Notes: generated from the sequence alone by a model not told the origin. A DNA stretch of 64,000 bases from Rhizobium leguminosarum (GCF_001679785.1 NZ_CP016287.1:124001-188000); one strand, 5' to 3'; positions 1-9,665 are shown, numbered from the stretch's first letter. A program made the numbers and translations.

Positions 1-780
1 AATCAAGGATCGATCCGTTTCGACGGTGTCGAGCTGTTGCAGCTCTCGCGGAACGAGCGGCGCGATCTTTGCGGCGATCGGATCGCCCTGATTTTTCAGG
101 ATGCGCTCGCAGCGCTCAACCCGGTCTATTCCGTGGGCTGGCAGATTGCCGAAATGTTCCGTATCCACGGCCGCACTCCGGAAGGTGGCGTCGAAAAGGC
201 CGTGATCGACCTTCTGACGGCCATCGGCATTCCTGACCCTGAAAGCCGTGCCAGGCAATATCCTCATGAGTTTTCGGGCGGTATGCGCCAACGCATCATG
301 ATCGCCATGGCAGTGGCGTTGGAACCGGATGTCATCATTGCAGACGAGCCGACGACAGCGCTCGACGTCACGATCCAGGCGCAGGTGGTCGATCTTCTGG
401 AGACGATCCGCAAACGCAGCGATGCCGGCATGATCTTCATCACCCATGATCTCGGCGTCGTCGCCGAACTCGCCGATCGGGTCGCCGTCATGTATGCCGG
501 CCGCGTCGTCGAGACCGCAGGCGTCTTCGAACTGTTCGAAGATGCCCGCCATCCCTACAGCGTCGGATTGCTTGCCTCGCAGCCGCGCATGGACACGGAT
601 GAAGACGAATTGGTGCCGATCCCCGGCTCCGCCCCCAATCCTGTCGCCCTGCCCTCCGGCTGCGCCTTCAGAACCCGCTGTCCACGCGCCGAAGGGCTCT
701 GTGCCGAGGTCGTCCCCCATCTCGAAATCGTAGGGCCGGGCCGCCAGGCCGCCTGCCACTTCCCGGTATCACCAGTATGA
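1..780 (+). CDS. Di/oligopeptide ABC transporter ATP-binding protein (DppD/OppD type), 5' truncated
   Basis: The frame is open from the first base, so the N-terminus and Walker A lie outside the window. Visible in order are the Q-loop ([10 protein letters not shown]), the signature FSGGMRQR, Walker B with D-loop ([11 protein letters not shown]), the switch histidine (ITHDLG) and a C-terminal oligopeptide-transporter tail with the Cys pair CAFRTRCP. This is the cytoplasmic energising subunit of a peptide or opine-like importer. It overlaps the next ATPase by ATGA, so the two are translationally coupled. Permeases and binding protein are presumably upstream. The tail motif makes the Dpp/Opp/Nik family secure; the substrate cannot be read. 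Confidence 0.93.
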   Translation, partial: NQGSIRFDGVELLQLSRNERRDLCGDRIALIFQDALAALNPVYSVGWQIAEMFRIHGRTPEGGVEKAVIDLLTAIGIPDPESRARQYPHEFSGGMRQRIMIAMAVALEPDVIIADEPTTALDVTIQAQVVDLLETIRKRSDAGMIFITHDLGVVAELADRVAVMYAGRVVETAGVFELFEDARHPYSVGLLASQPRMDTDEDELVPIPGSAPNPVALPSGCAFRTRCPRAEGLCAEVVPHLEIVGPGRQAACHFPVSPV

Positions 781-1778
781 TCGAACCTCTGCTCAAGGTC
801 CAAAACCTTTCCCGGCACTTCGGCAGCGCCTCGGCGCCGGTGCGTGCCGTTGACGATGTGAGCTTCGAGATTGCCAAGGGAGAGACGCTCGGCCTCGTCG
901 GCGAAAGCGGTTGCGGCAAAACCTCGCTGGTTCGGACGCTCTTGAAGCTTGGGCCGGCGACAAGCGGCAGCGCTTTGCTCGACGGCGTGGACATTACGAC
1001 AGCCAGCGGCCGGCGGCTGCATGAATTGCGCCGCAAGATGCAGGTCGTTTTCCAGGATCCTTACCAGTCGCTCAATCCCCGCATGCGAGTCGACCGGCTG
1101 ATTTCCGAACCCTGGGCGTTGCACCCGGGGGTCGTGCCCAAGAGCAGCTGGCGGGAGGAGACGGTCAAGCTGCTCGAATCCGTCGGGCTGCGCGCCGAAC
1201 ATGCGGACCGTTATCCCTCGGAATTTTCAGGCGGCCAGCGGCAGCGCCTTGGCATTGCCCGCGCTCTCGCGCTTAATCCGACACTACTTGTCTGCGACGA
1301 GCCTGTCTCGGCCCTCGACGTCTCGGTCCAGGCGCAAGTGATCAACCTGCTCGCCGGACTGAGGCGCGAGCGCAATCTGGCGATGCTGTTCGTCGCGCAT
1401 GATCTCGCCGTCGTGCGGCATGTCTCCGACCGTGTCATGGTCATGTATCTCGGCAAGATCATCGAAACGGGGCCGAAGCAATCGATCTTCAGCGCAGCGG
1501 CTCATCCCTACACGCAGGCGCTGATGTCGGCGGTCCCGACACCGGATCCGAGGCGTCGCGCGCAGCGCAAGCGCATCGTCCTGCAGGGCGATCTGCCGAG
1601 TCCCGCAAATCCGCCTAGCGGATGCCGTTTTCGAACGCGTTGCTGGAAAGCAACGTCGATCTGCGCAGAACAGGAGCCTACGCTGACCACGCGAACGGCG
1701 GCCCCTGGTCTTCTGACCGCCTGTCATCACGCCGATCCGGAAATCGCCACCGAGATCCCTCGTCTTGAAAGGACCTGA
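777..1778 (+). CDS. Di/oligopeptide ABC transporter ATP-binding protein (DppF/OppF type)
   Basis: A 333-residue second ATPase of the same importer. Walker A is GESGCGKTS near residue 43, followed by the Q-loop FQDPYQSLNPR, signature FSGGQRQR, Walker B LLVCDEPVSALD, switch AHDLAVV and the C-terminal Cys motif CRFRTRCWKA typical of peptide importers. The ATG overlaps the stop of the preceding gene. Dpp/Opp systems use two different ATPases as a heterodimer, which this pair matches. It is the last gene of its operon; the prc gene converges on it 64 bp further on. No clear terminator hairpin is visible in that gap. Confidence 0.93.
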   Translation: MIEPLLKVQNLSRHFGSASAPVRAVDDVSFEIAKGETLGLVGESGCGKTSLVRTLLKLGPATSGSALLDGVDITTASGRRLHELRRKMQVVFQDPYQSLNPRMRVDRLISEPWALHPGVVPKSSWREETVKLLESVGLRAEHADRYPSEFSGGQRQRLGIARALALNPTLLVCDEPVSALDVSVQAQVINLLAGLRRERNLAMLFVAHDLAVVRHVSDRVMVMYLGKIIETGPKQSIFSAAAHPYTQALMSAVPTPDPRRRAQRKRIVLQGDLPSPANPPSGCRFRTRCWKATSICAEQEPTLTTRTAAPGLLTACHHADPEIATEIPRLERT

Positions 1779-1842
1779 ACCCAGGCCCATTATGCCAAGG
1801 TGATCGCAAAGCTGCGCATACTGTCACGCCGGTCAGCTATGA

Positions 1843-3957
1843 CTATTTTCCGTTCGTGTTTCCCGTTTGTTTTATGGCTGCCTTGAGCACGCCTTCCTGC
1901 AGATCCGCCTGGTCTGCAAGAATGGCGGCGGCCTCGTTCAGCAAGACGTCTTTTGCATTCTTGCGGGCATTCTCGATGGCAATATCAGCGCTCAGGCTGC
2001 GCTCGCCTGCCTCCAGGCCGTCATCTCCAAGATCCTCGCCATCCCCTGCTTTCGCTCGATCTTTGAACCGTTTCTCGCGCGCCGTCGCTTCTTTGCGACG
2101 TTCGGCTTCATTGAGGGAAACAATTCCTTTTTCCCGCTGCGCCTTGAGGTCGGCAATGTCTTTTATCAGGCGTTGGAAGTCCGGATCGCTCTCAATCCGC
2201 GCATCATGGCGGCTTTGCAATGTCGGCAGCAACGTCGTGACAGTGTCGGCGGCCGTGTACTTCGCAGGTTTGATCTGCGCCCACGGCAGGGCATTGTCAT
2301 AACTGGTCTCGCCGAAGCTCGTCGGATCGGAAAGTCCTGGCAAGGCGATATCGGGCGTTACGCCGTGCAGCTGCGTCGTACCGCCGTTGACCCGGAAAAA
2401 CTGGGCAATCGTCACCTTCAGCTCCCCTAACTCGGGTTTGCTGTTGCGGACGATCCGGTCAAGATCGACGACGGTCTGAACGGTGCCCTTCCCGAAACTG
2501 GGTTCGCCGACGATCACGCCTCGGCCGTAATCCTGGATTGCCGCGGCAAAAATCTCCGAAGCCGACGCCGACCCGCGATTGATCAGGACACCCACCGGGC
2601 CTGTCCAGACAGGCGCTGCAAGCTCCGAGCTCCTCACTTCGACCTTGCCATCGCTGCCGCGTTGCTGAACGACCGGGCCATTGCCGATGAACAGGCCAGT
2701 CAAATCGATCGCCTCGTCCAACGAGCCGCCACCGTTGTTGCGCAGGTCGATGAGAACGCTGTCGACCTTTTCTTGGCTCAGCTCGCCGAGAAGCTTGGCG
2801 ACATCGCGGCTTGCGCTTTTGTAATCCTCGTCTCCTTTGCGCTTGGCTTCAAAATCCTCATAGAATACCGGCAGAGTGATGATCCCGATTTTACGCGTGG
2901 CGTCGCCCGCTTTTACGGACAGCACAGTCTTCCTGGCGGCCTGCTTGTCGAGACTGATCTTATCGCGCACCAGGCTGATGACGCGATGCGTGCCATCTGC
3001 TCCGGCATCTGCCGGCAGGATGTCCAAACGCACGACGGAGCCTTTTTTCCCGCGTATCATCTGCACGACTTCATCAAGGCGCGTGCCCACCACGTCCTTG
3101 ATCGCGCCGTCCTTGCCTTGACCAACGCCGGTGATGCGGTCTCCGACCGAGAGGTTGCCGGACAGCTGTGCCGGTCCGCCAGGCACGAGCTCGCGGATCG
3201 TCGTGTAGTCATCGCGCTCCTGCAGGACCGCACCGATACCAAACAGCGAAAGCTTCATCGAGACATTGAAGTCGGCTGAAGCGGCCGTACCGAAATAGTC
3301 CGTGTGCGGATCGATCGACGTTGCGTAGGCGTCCATGAACGATTGGAAAACGTCGTCGCTTTTGAACTTGTAAGCGCGCTCGAGTGTGTTTTCATAACGC
3401 TTGTCGAGTGTTTCGCGAATGGCCGCGTCATTTTGGCCGCCCAGTTTCAACCGCAACCAGTCGCTCTTGACGCGCTTGCGCCAAAGCTCATTGCTCTCGG
3501 CCTCCGACTGCGGCCACGGCGCTTTATCGCGCAGCACCGAATAATCTTCCTGCGCGCTGAAATCGAAGTCCTGCTTAAGCAGGTTGCGCGCATAGTTCAT
3601 GCGGTCGACAACGCGCTGCTGATACGCTTTGAAGATCGCAAACGGGATCTTCAAGTCTCTCCGTTCGATCGCATCGTCTATTTCGCTGCGGTCGGACATG
3701 AACCCGTCGATGTCGGCTTGCAGGAAGAGCATGCGGTCCGAATCAAGTGACTTGATGAACCCATCCATGATCCTGGCCGACAAGGCATCGTCGAGTGGAA
3801 CGGGCTTGTAGCTATACCGCGAAAGAAACTGTGCGCTCAACTCGGCGGCTTGCGCCTGTCGCTTTAGAGGCGCCAGAGCCGGCGGTGATGCAACTTCAGC
3901 ATATGCGGACTGTGCAATTGCAAGAAATGCACCAAGGAAAAAGTAGGCTATGCGCAT
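1843..3957 (-). CDS. prc: Carboxy-terminal processing protease Prc/Tsp (S41 family)
   Basis: A 704-residue periplasmic tail-specific protease. It begins with a signal peptide (MRIAYFFLGAFLAIAQSAYA), followed by the Prc N-terminal helical domain, a PDZ domain at about 235-315 and the S41 protease core. The Ser-Lys dyad is visible: Ser about 465 in GSASASE and Lys about 490 in FGKGTVQ, spaced 25 residues as in E. coli Tsp. A charged Lys/Glu-rich C-terminal region follows. The length matches Gram-negative Prc (about 680-700). It stands alone between convergent and codirectional neighbours. The family is known to trim C-termini of envelope proteins and to act on murein hydrolase networks. Confidence 0.95.
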   Translation of the reverse strand: MRIAYFFLGAFLAIAQSAYAEVASPPALAPLKRQAQAAELSAQFLSRYSYKPVPLDDALSARIMDGFIKSLDSDRMLFLQADIDGFMSDRSEIDDAIERRDLKIPFAIFKAYQQRVVDRMNYARNLLKQDFDFSAQEDYSVLRDKAPWPQSEAESNELWRKRVKSDWLRLKLGGQNDAAIRETLDKRYENTLERAYKFKSDDVFQSFMDAYATSIDPHTDYFGTAASADFNVSMKLSLFGIGAVLQERDDYTTIRELVPGGPAQLSGNLSVGDRITGVGQGKDGAIKDVVGTRLDEVVQMIRGKKGSVVRLDILPADAGADGTHRVISLVRDKISLDKQAARKTVLSVKAGDATRKIGIITLPVFYEDFEAKRKGDEDYKSASRDVAKLLGELSQEKVDSVLIDLRNNGGGSLDEAIDLTGLFIGNGPVVQQRGSDGKVEVRSSELAAPVWTGPVGVLINRGSASASEIFAAAIQDYGRGVIVGEPSFGKGTVQTVVDLDRIVRNSKPELGELKVTIAQFFRVNGGTTQLHGVTPDIALPGLSDPTSFGETSYDNALPWAQIKPAKYTAADTVTTLLPTLQSRHDARIESDPDFQRLIKDIADLKAQREKGIVSLNEAERRKEATAREKRFKDRAKAGDGEDLGDDGLEAGERSLSADIAIENARKNAKDVLLNEAAAILADQADLQEGVLKAAIKQTGNTNGK

Positions 3958-4103
3958 TCAGCGTTGTCCAATTCTTAATGCCGAGTGTCGATGTGCGATC
4001 TATGTGACGCAATCATGGTTTTTTGGCAACCAAATGGCAAACGACATGGTTTGCAAAGCTGCGGACATATCCGGCGCCTGGTTGGGGTCTCCGCAGCCGG
4101 CGC

Positions 4104-4592
4104 TCAATCCGCCTGCACGTCTTGCCAGGAATCGAATGTCGCAGCCTGACCGCGACGGCACCCGCTGCGGTCGACAAGATCCCAAACGATGGCTTTTTCG
4201 ATATAGAAACGCCGCCCTGACTTGGCGATGCGAAGTCCGCGGTAGTCGGCGATAAAGCCATTCGCCGCCACGGCATTCAACAGCCTCTCACGTTCGGCGC
4301 GATCGGGCGCCTCTGCCGAAAGACGCGATGGCAAAGTGACGAACTCGTCCCATGAATATTCAAAGCAAGACTGGGCCGCGCGGTTGGCGTAGATGAAGCG
4401 CGGATCGGCGTCGGTGTTGTGGGCAAGGACAACTGCCGGCGACTGGTCGTAGAGCCATTCAGCACCCTCGCCTTCCGGCGTCAGGCTGCGTCCCACGCTT
4501 CGTTCGAAGCTTTCCGCCATCAATGCGTAAAATTCGAGATCGTAGGACAAGTCGAGTCCGGAGTCGCTATAGTTGGCAATCATGCTGCGCAT
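4104..4592 (-). CDS. MEKHLA domain-containing protein (PAS-like)
   Basis: A 162-residue single-domain protein whose sequence fits the MEKHLA family across its length. Recognisable parts include FERSVGRSL, a PAS-like strand pattern around FIYANRAAQSCFEY and the closing YRGLRIAKSGRRFYIE. MEKHLA domains occur at the C-terminus of plant class III HD-Zip factors and as stand-alone proteins in bacteria, where the biochemical role is not established. It may sense a small ligand or redox state. No signal peptide or membrane segment is seen. It lies 146 bp upstream of prc on the same strand and is probably a separate unit. Confidence 0.75.
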   Translation of the reverse strand: MRSMIANYSDSGLDLSYDLEFYALMAESFERSVGRSLTPEGEGAEWLYDQSPAVVLAHNTDADPRFIYANRAAQSCFEYSWDEFVTLPSRLSAEAPDRAERERLLNAVAANGFIADYRGLRIAKSGRRFYIEKAIVWDLVDRSGCRRGQAATFDSWQDVQAD

Positions 4593-4682
4593 CCTGGATA
4601 GCGGCGAGAAATGTCGAAAATGATGTTCTCGCTTGAAAGGCTAGCTCCAAATGCGACACGGTCAAGCTGGGCGAACGGGACT

Positions 4683-5873
4683 TCAGGCGTGATCCTGGAG
4701 GTAGCGTTCCGCGAGCCTTGCCCACATGGCTGCGCCAACCGTCAGGCTGGCATCGGCGAAGTCATATTTGGGGCTATGCAGGATGGCGGAATTCATGCCG
4801 TTGCCGAGACGCAGGAAGCTGCCCGGCTTGTGCTCGAGAAAGTGCGAGAAATCCTCGCTGCCGGGAATGAGCGGGCAGGTCGCGACCTTGTCTTCGCCGA
4901 CAAGTTCTGCCGCGACGATCCGGGCAAAATCCGTCTCATGAGGCGAATTGACGACGACAGGATTGCCGCGATCGTAGTCGATCTCGATGGAAGCATCGTG
5001 ACCTTCGGCCACCGAGCGGGCGAGCTTGGTGATGCGTTCCTGCAGCAGGTCGCGAATGCCAGGCTCGAAGGAGCGCACGCTCAATGCGAGCTTGGCATAT
5101 TCCGGAATGACGTTGACTGCATCGCCGGCATGGATCGTGCCGACGGTGATGACCGCCGTCTGGGTCGGATCGAGGTTGCGCGAGATGATGGTCTGCAGCG
5201 AGACGACGAGGCTGCACGCCACGACCACGGGATCGACGGTCAGGTGCGGCCGCGACGCATGGCCGCCTTTGCCCTTGATGGTAATTTCGACGGTGTCAGA
5301 CGCCGCCATCATCGGGCCGGATCGTAGCAGGATGGTGCCTTCGGGAGCGCCGGGGTGGTTATGGAGGCCAAAGATGGCGTCGAACGGAAACCGCTCGAAC
5401 AGGCCGTCGGCGATCATCGCCTGGGCGCCGCTATTCTTGCTCGCCTCTTCCGCAGGCTGGAAGATCAGCGTCACCGTGCCGTTGAAGCGGCGGGTGCGGG
5501 CGAGATATTCGGCGGCACCAAGCAGCACGGTCGTGTGGCCGTCATGGCCGCAGGCATGCATCTTGCCGGGGGTGCCGCTGGCATAGGCAAGTCCGGTTTC
5601 CTCGACGATCGGCAGCGCATCCATATCGGCGCGGATGGCGATGCCCTTGCTGCCCTTGCCTGCGCTAAGGCGGGCGACAACGCCGTGACCGCCGACATTG
5701 CGGGTCACGTCATAACCCCAGCCTTCCAGCTTTTCCGCGACATACCGCGCTGTTTCCGCTTCTTCGAAGGAGAGTTCCGGATGGGCATGCAGGTATTGGC
5801 GGGTCGCTTTCAGCTCCGCCTCCATGGCTTCGAAATCGGAAACGCGGGCATAGGCATTGTCGAGCGTGGGCAT
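4683..5873 (-). CDS. M20 family amidohydrolase (hippurate hydrolase/aminoacylase type)
   Basis: A 396-residue metallopeptidase-fold amidohydrolase. The ATG at 5873 (MPTLDNAY) is chosen because the longer open frame would run through the upstream ATPase gene. Metal-binding features of M20D are present: HACGHDGH near residue 100, PAEE, GLHNHPG and a late His in ILHSPKYDF; a lid/dimerisation domain sits between. Relatives hydrolyse N-acyl amino acids such as hippurate or indole-acetyl amino acids. It is the last gene of a minus-strand operon after an amino acid ABC importer, so it may hydrolyse an imported N-acylated or amide-linked compound. The exact substrate is unknown. Confidence 0.9.
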   Translation of the reverse strand: MPTLDNAYARVSDFEAMEAELKATRQYLHAHPELSFEEAETARYVAEKLEGWGYDVTRNVGGHGVVARLSAGKGSKGIAIRADMDALPIVEETGLAYASGTPGKMHACGHDGHTTVLLGAAEYLARTRRFNGTVTLIFQPAEEASKNSGAQAMIADGLFERFPFDAIFGLHNHPGAPEGTILLRSGPMMAASDTVEITIKGKGGHASRPHLTVDPVVVACSLVVSLQTIISRNLDPTQTAVITVGTIHAGDAVNVIPEYAKLALSVRSFEPGIRDLLQERITKLARSVAEGHDASIEIDYDRGNPVVVNSPHETDFARIVAAELVGEDKVATCPLIPGSEDFSHFLEHKPGSFLRLGNGMNSAILHSPKYDFADASLTVGAAMWARLAERYLQDHA

Positions 5874-5943
5874 GAAAACATCCAGTCTTGATCGAAAAGG
5901 GCGATTGCTCCGGCCCGAGGGTTGAAGCAGAAGCTGACACCAG

Positions 5944-6723
5944 TCAGAGAAAACGGGCGAGAAAAGCCTGTGTCCGGGGATGTTGCGGATTGCCGATGAC
6001 ATCCTCAGGCTTGCCCATCTCGACGACATTGCCGCCGTCCATGAACACGACGCGATCGGCCGCCTCACGGGCGAAACCGATCTCGTGGGTCACAACGATC
6101 ATGGTCAGGCCCTGCTTGGCGAGATCGCGCATGGTGGAGAGAACTTCGCCGACGAGCTCTGGGTCGAGCGCCGAGGTGGGCTCATCGAACAGCATCAGCT
6201 TTGGCTTGATCGCCAGGGCGCGGGCGATGGCGACGCGCTGCTGTTGCCCGCCGGAGAGCTGACGGGGATAGCTGCCCGCCTTTTCCGACAGCCCCACCCG
6301 CTCCAAAAGCCGCATGGCGTTCTCCGTTGCGGCCTTGCGGCTTTCTCCGTGCACGCCAATCGGGGCCTCGACGATATTTTGCAGCACCGTCATATGCGGA
6401 TAGAGATTGAACTGCTGGAACACCATGCCGATCTTGCGCCGCTGGCTGGCGATCCCGTTGCTCGACAGCTTTTCCAGCCGGTCTTTGCGAAGGCGATAGC
6501 CGATCTGCTCGCCATCGACTTCGATGAACCCCTTGTTGATCGCCTCGAGATGGTTGATGCAACGCAGGAAGGTCGACTTTCCCGAGCCGGACGGGCCGAG
6601 CACCACGACGACTTCACCCGGCATGACGTCGAGGTCGATCCCCTTCAGCACTTCGAGCTGGTCGAAGGACTTGTGGACATTGCGGGCTCTGACGAGAGGC
6701 TTTGCAATTTCGGCACCGGTCAA
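5944..6723 (-). CDS. Polar amino acid ABC transporter ATP-binding protein (GlnQ/HisP type)
   Basis: A 259-residue cytoplasmic ATPase. Walker A is GPSGSGKST, the Q-loop [11 protein letters not shown], signature LSGGQQQR, Walker [15 protein letters not shown] and switch VTHEIGFA, all typical of the polar amino acid uptake family. It overlaps the permease gene upstream by 4 bp and is followed after 70 bp by the amidohydrolase. With the permease and binding protein it forms a one-permease importer, a layout common in rhizobia where the permease homodimerises. The substrate could be an amino acid derivative rather than a proteinogenic amino acid. Confidence 0.94.
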   Translation of the reverse strand: MTGAEIAKPLVRARNVHKSFDQLEVLKGIDLDVMPGEVVVVLGPSGSGKSTFLRCINHLEAINKGFIEVDGEQIGYRLRKDRLEKLSSNGIASQRRKIGMVFQQFNLYPHMTVLQNIVEAPIGVHGESRKAATENAMRLLERVGLSEKAGSYPRQLSGGQQQRVAIARALAIKPKLMLFDEPTSALDPELVGEVLSTMRDLAKQGLTMIVVTHEIGFAREAADRVVFMDGGNVVEMGKPEDVIGNPQHPRTQAFLARFL

Positions 6724-7649
6724 TGGCTTGCCTCCTCGACAAGGGTCTCGGATTTGGCGGCGGCGGCATTGTTGCGCCGTTCGCTGCGGCCGTAATAGGC
6801 CTCGATATAGCTCTGGCCGAGATTGAGGATGGAGGTGATAAGCAAGTACCAGAGGACCGCGACCAGCAGCATCGGCACGATCTCGAAGGTGCGATTGTAG
6901 ATCGACTGGACGGAATAGAGCAGATCGGCCATGGCGATGACGCTAACGAGGGACGTTGCCTTGATCATGCTGATCAGCTGGTTGCCCGTCGGCGGTACGA
7001 TCGAGCGCATGGCCTGCGGAATGATGATCCGCCACAGCGCCCTCGCCTTGGTCATGCCGAAGGCTTCCGCCGTCTCGAACTGGCCGCGATCGACCGAGAG
7101 CAGGCCGCCACGAATGATCTCGGCCATGTAGGCCGCTTCGTTCAAGGCCAGGCCGACGATCGCGGCCGTCATCGGCGTGATCACCGAATTGGTCTCCCAG
7201 CTGGCGAGCGTCGGACCGAACGGAACGGTGATCGAAAGTTCGGGAAAGAGGGTCGAGAGATTGTACCAGAAGATCAGCTGTACCAGGAGCGGCGTGCCGC
7301 GAAAGAACCAGATGAACAGTGACGCCAGCGAACTGGCGAGCCGGTCATTCGACAGCCGGGCGATCGCCAGTCCGAGGCCGAGCACGATGCCGATGGCCAT
7401 CGCGACCACCGTCAGCCCCAAGCTGACGTAAAGGCCGCTGATGACAGTCGGATCGAAGAAATAAGCAGCGACGACAGGCCAGCCGAAATTCTCGTTATGA
7501 GCGACGATCCACAGGAAGTTCGCGGCAATCAGAAGCACCACCACCCACAGGGCGAGCCGGCCCGTTTGAAAAGGCTTGTGGGCGTGGGCAACATCCCGGA
7601 AGTCCGCACCGCCCGAAGGCGGTGCGGCAGTCGTGCGGTCATTGCTCAT
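6720..7649 (-). CDS. Polar amino acid ABC transporter permease (HisM/GlnP type)
   Basis: A 309-residue inner-membrane permease. A cytoplasmic N-terminal tail of about 25 residues precedes a first hydrophobic helix ([18 protein letters not shown]). Then comes the HisM-type core with the N-terminal signature near [12 protein letters not shown] and the EAA-like loop around [23 protein letters not shown] that contacts the ATPase. It overlaps both neighbours by 4 bp, so the three transporter genes are translationally coupled. Only one permease is encoded, so a homodimer is expected. Confidence 0.94.
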   Translation of the reverse strand: MSNDRTTAAPPSGGADFRDVAHAHKPFQTGRLALWVVVLLIAANFLWIVAHNENFGWPVVAAYFFDPTVISGLYVSLGLTVVAMAIGIVLGLGLAIARLSNDRLASSLASLFIWFFRGTPLLVQLIFWYNLSTLFPELSITVPFGPTLASWETNSVITPMTAAIVGLALNEAAYMAEIIRGGLLSVDRGQFETAEAFGMTKARALWRIIIPQAMRSIVPPTGNQLISMIKATSLVSVIAMADLLYSVQSIYNRTFEIVPMLLVAVLWYLLITSILNLGQSYIEAYYGRSERRNNAAAAKSETLVEEASH

Positions 7650-8536
7650 TTCGGCACGGCTCCACCAAGATTGAGGCCGGGCTGCTTGATCATGTTGTTC
7701 TCAAGACCCCATTTCTTCATGATGGCGGCATAGGCGCCGTTATCCATCAACGCCTTGATCGAGTCGAGCAGAACGGGGCCGAGCGGCGAGCCCTTCGGCA
7801 CGACGGCGCCCTGATAGAGATCCTCAAACCCGTTTTTCTGGCCGACGCCGCTCAATTCCAGCTGGCCGTTTGCCTGAGACACGAAATAGGTCAGCGGTGC
7901 TTGCGAGGAGAAGAAGGCATCGGCGCGTTTGGAGCGGACCGCCAGGATCGAGCTCGGCTGGTCGGTGTAGGACTGCACTTCGGGCTCGGGCTTGCCCGCC
8001 GCCTTGCACTTTTCGACCTGGGCCTGGATTACCTTTTCGGCGGAGCCGCCGGCCATGACTGCAATGCGATTGCCACAGGCGCTGTCGAGCGAGGTGATGG
8101 CCTTCGGATTGCCCTTCTGGACGGAGAAGACCACGTATTCCTGAACCCAGTCGACGAAATCATTGGCCTCTTCACGGGTCTTGAAGTCACCGATGGGGCC
8201 GAAGGCGAATTGGTATCGGCCGGAATTGATGCCGGCGAGCAACGCACTCAACCCGCTGACGGTTTCGTGCTCGATCTCGACGCCGAGCATCTGGCCGATC
8301 GCATCGGTCAGATCGGCGCTGGCGCCGGTCAATTTCGTACCGGTGACGATCTCATAGGGAGGAAAGGAACCGTTGTTGACGGAAATCATCTTGCCGTCCG
8401 TGCGGATCTTCTCCGGCAGGCGGGCGCGAAGAGCGTCGTTGACGGTCTGTTTTGGCACGGCCGTCTCCTGAGCGAAGACCGACGTCGTCATCATCAGGCC
8501 CAGCAGGGCGGCGGAAGCGGTCAGTTTCAAATGCAT
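7646..8536 (-). CDS. Amino acid ABC transporter substrate-binding protein
   Basis: A 296-residue periplasmic binding protein of SBP family 3. It has a signal peptide (MHLKLTASAALLGLMMTTSVFA) and the family's early strand pattern (KMISVNNGSFPPYE), with a ligand-loop region around GVEIEHETVSGLSALLAGINSGRYQ. It feeds the permease and ATPase encoded directly downstream. The ligand is not deducible, but family 3 proteins bind polar amino acids, opines or related zwitterions. It is preceded by the 4,5-dihydroxyphthalate-decarboxylase-like gene 66 bp upstream, probably in the same transcript. Confidence 0.92.
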   Translation of the reverse strand: MHLKLTASAALLGLMMTTSVFAQETAVPKQTVNDALRARLPEKIRTDGKMISVNNGSFPPYEIVTGTKLTGASADLTDAIGQMLGVEIEHETVSGLSALLAGINSGRYQFAFGPIGDFKTREEANDFVDWVQEYVVFSVQKGNPKAITSLDSACGNRIAVMAGGSAEKVIQAQVEKCKAAGKPEPEVQSYTDQPSSILAVRSKRADAFFSSQAPLTYFVSQANGQLELSGVGQKNGFEDLYQGAVVPKGSPLGPVLLDSIKALMDNGAYAAIMKKWGLENNMIKQPGLNLGGAVPK

Positions 8537-8602
8537 GTCATTCCCCTTTTTTCGTTTGCTAGTTTGGTGGTCAACGATGAGGCCGCTTTCACTACGCCAT
8601 CT

Positions 8603-9565
8603 TCACCGGGACTTGGCGTGCCACGGAAACAGCTCGGCGGGCGTCAAAAGGCGCGGCATGATCTTCTGTTCATAGAGTTCCTCGGCAAAGTCGGCGATCA
8701 TCGCCTCGTTCTCGGCAAGCCCGCTGGCCCTCCAGGTCGGCGGCAGATCGGCCGCGCAGCGGCGCAGTTCGTCGATCATCCAGGGCGTGGTTTCGGCGTA
8801 TTTCTCACGCTTTTCCAGCCAGATACGCTGGGACTCGTCGATCAATTCGCTGAGTTCATCCATGATCCAGGGATGCTCCTGGACGATGTCAGCCTTGAAG
8901 CCGATCAGATGCATGCCCGGGACATAGCCGACCTCGTTGAGGTAAGCGACTTCAGCGGCGCGGAAATCATCTAGCACCTGGCGGAGCGGCGATTCCTGAT
9001 CGAAGAAACCCTTCGGCATGAAAGGGGTGAACACGGCATCGAGCCCACCATCCAGCAAAAGGTCGACCATAGGGCGCTCGCCGGGAGCAGCCTCGATGCG
9101 GCCGGGCCGTCCAAAACCATCGAGACGGTCGACGATCGGATGAGCCTCCGTCAGGCGCCCGGCATACCACATCACGTCCTCGACGCCGACGCCTTCCCGG
9201 CGCAAAGCGGCACGGGTCCAGGTATTTCCGGAATCGCGCCAGCCGGTCACGCCGATGTTCTTGCCAGTGAGATCGGAGAGCTTGCGGATCGGACTTTCCT
9301 TGGTGGTGATGATGCAGCGATGGCGGAAGCCGCGCATGATGAAGTTCGGCATGCCAATGACCCGATCATCCCCGTCATGGCGCATCTGCGAATAGCGGCT
9401 GAAGGACATTTCCGCGGCGTCATGCGCCGCGTCATCGGCGAGGCTTGAGATCAGCGTGCCCACACGATCCACTTTGATATCGAGACGGGAAGAACTGACG
9501 TCACCGAGCACGAGCGGTGTCATGTAATCCCAGTCCCGGAGGGCGATGCGAAGCGTCACAGGCAT
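8603..9565 (-). CDS. 4,5-dihydroxyphthalate decarboxylase-like / NMT1-like protein
   Basis: A 320-residue protein starting at ATG 9565 (MPVTLRIAL); a GTG four codons earlier at 9577 is an alternative. It shows the pattern of the Pht5/4,5-dihydroxyphthalate decarboxylase family, which has a type-2 periplasmic-binding fold: AEMSFSRYSQM, FRHRCIITTK, LTGKNIGVTGWRDSGNTW and WYAGRLTEAHP. No signal peptide is visible, so it is probably cytoplasmic. Family members decarboxylate aromatic acids, but many homologues have no assigned activity. Here it heads the importer-amidohydrolase operon and may act on the imported compound. The family call is firm; the activity is not. Confidence 0.75.
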   Translation of the reverse strand: MPVTLRIALRDWDYMTPLVLGDVSSSRLDIKVDRVGTLISSLADDAAHDAAEMSFSRYSQMRHDGDDRVIGMPNFIMRGFRHRCIITTKESPIRKLSDLTGKNIGVTGWRDSGNTWTRAALRREGVGVEDVMWYAGRLTEAHPIVDRLDGFGRPGRIEAAPGERPMVDLLLDGGLDAVFTPFMPKGFFDQESPLRQVLDDFRAAEVAYLNEVGYVPGMHLIGFKADIVQEHPWIMDELSELIDESQRIWLEKREKYAETTPWMIDELRRCAADLPPTWRASGLAENEAMIADFAEELYEQKIMPRLLTPAELFPWHAKSR

Positions 9566-9601
9566 GCAGAAGCTCACTGAAATGGCTCGACGAGGGGCAA
9601 A

Positions 9602-9653
9602 TTAAATGTTCAAAGTAGAGAGTACAAATGTTATTACGTTATTGAACATTTAA
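9602..9653. promoter_or_regulatory. Perfect 12-bp inverted repeat in the divergent mocR/operon promoter
   Basis: TTAAATGTTCAA at 9602-9613 is matched exactly by its reverse complement TTGAACATTTAA at 9642-9653. The half-site centres are 40 bp apart, close to four helical turns, and a third partial half-site AAATGTT lies at 9626-9632. The element sits in the gap between the MocR-type gene and the minus-strand catabolic operon. That is the expected place for the MocR operator controlling both directions. The binding assignment is inference. Confidence 0.6.
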
Positions 9654-9665
9654 AGTGAGCGAAAA

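Noticed and set aside
1779..1842. Terminator between dppF-type and prc genes
   Set aside because: No stem of useful length with a T-run could be found in the 64-bp convergent gap.
5874..6068. N-terminal extension of the M20 amidohydrolase
   Set aside because: The extra residues overlap the upstream ATPase gene and look like antisense-type composition. ATG 5873 fits family length.
7622..8974. 450-codon plus-strand open frame across the binding-protein gene
   Set aside because: It is antisense to a clear periplasmic binding protein with signal peptide; high-GC rhizobial genes commonly leave such open antisense frames.
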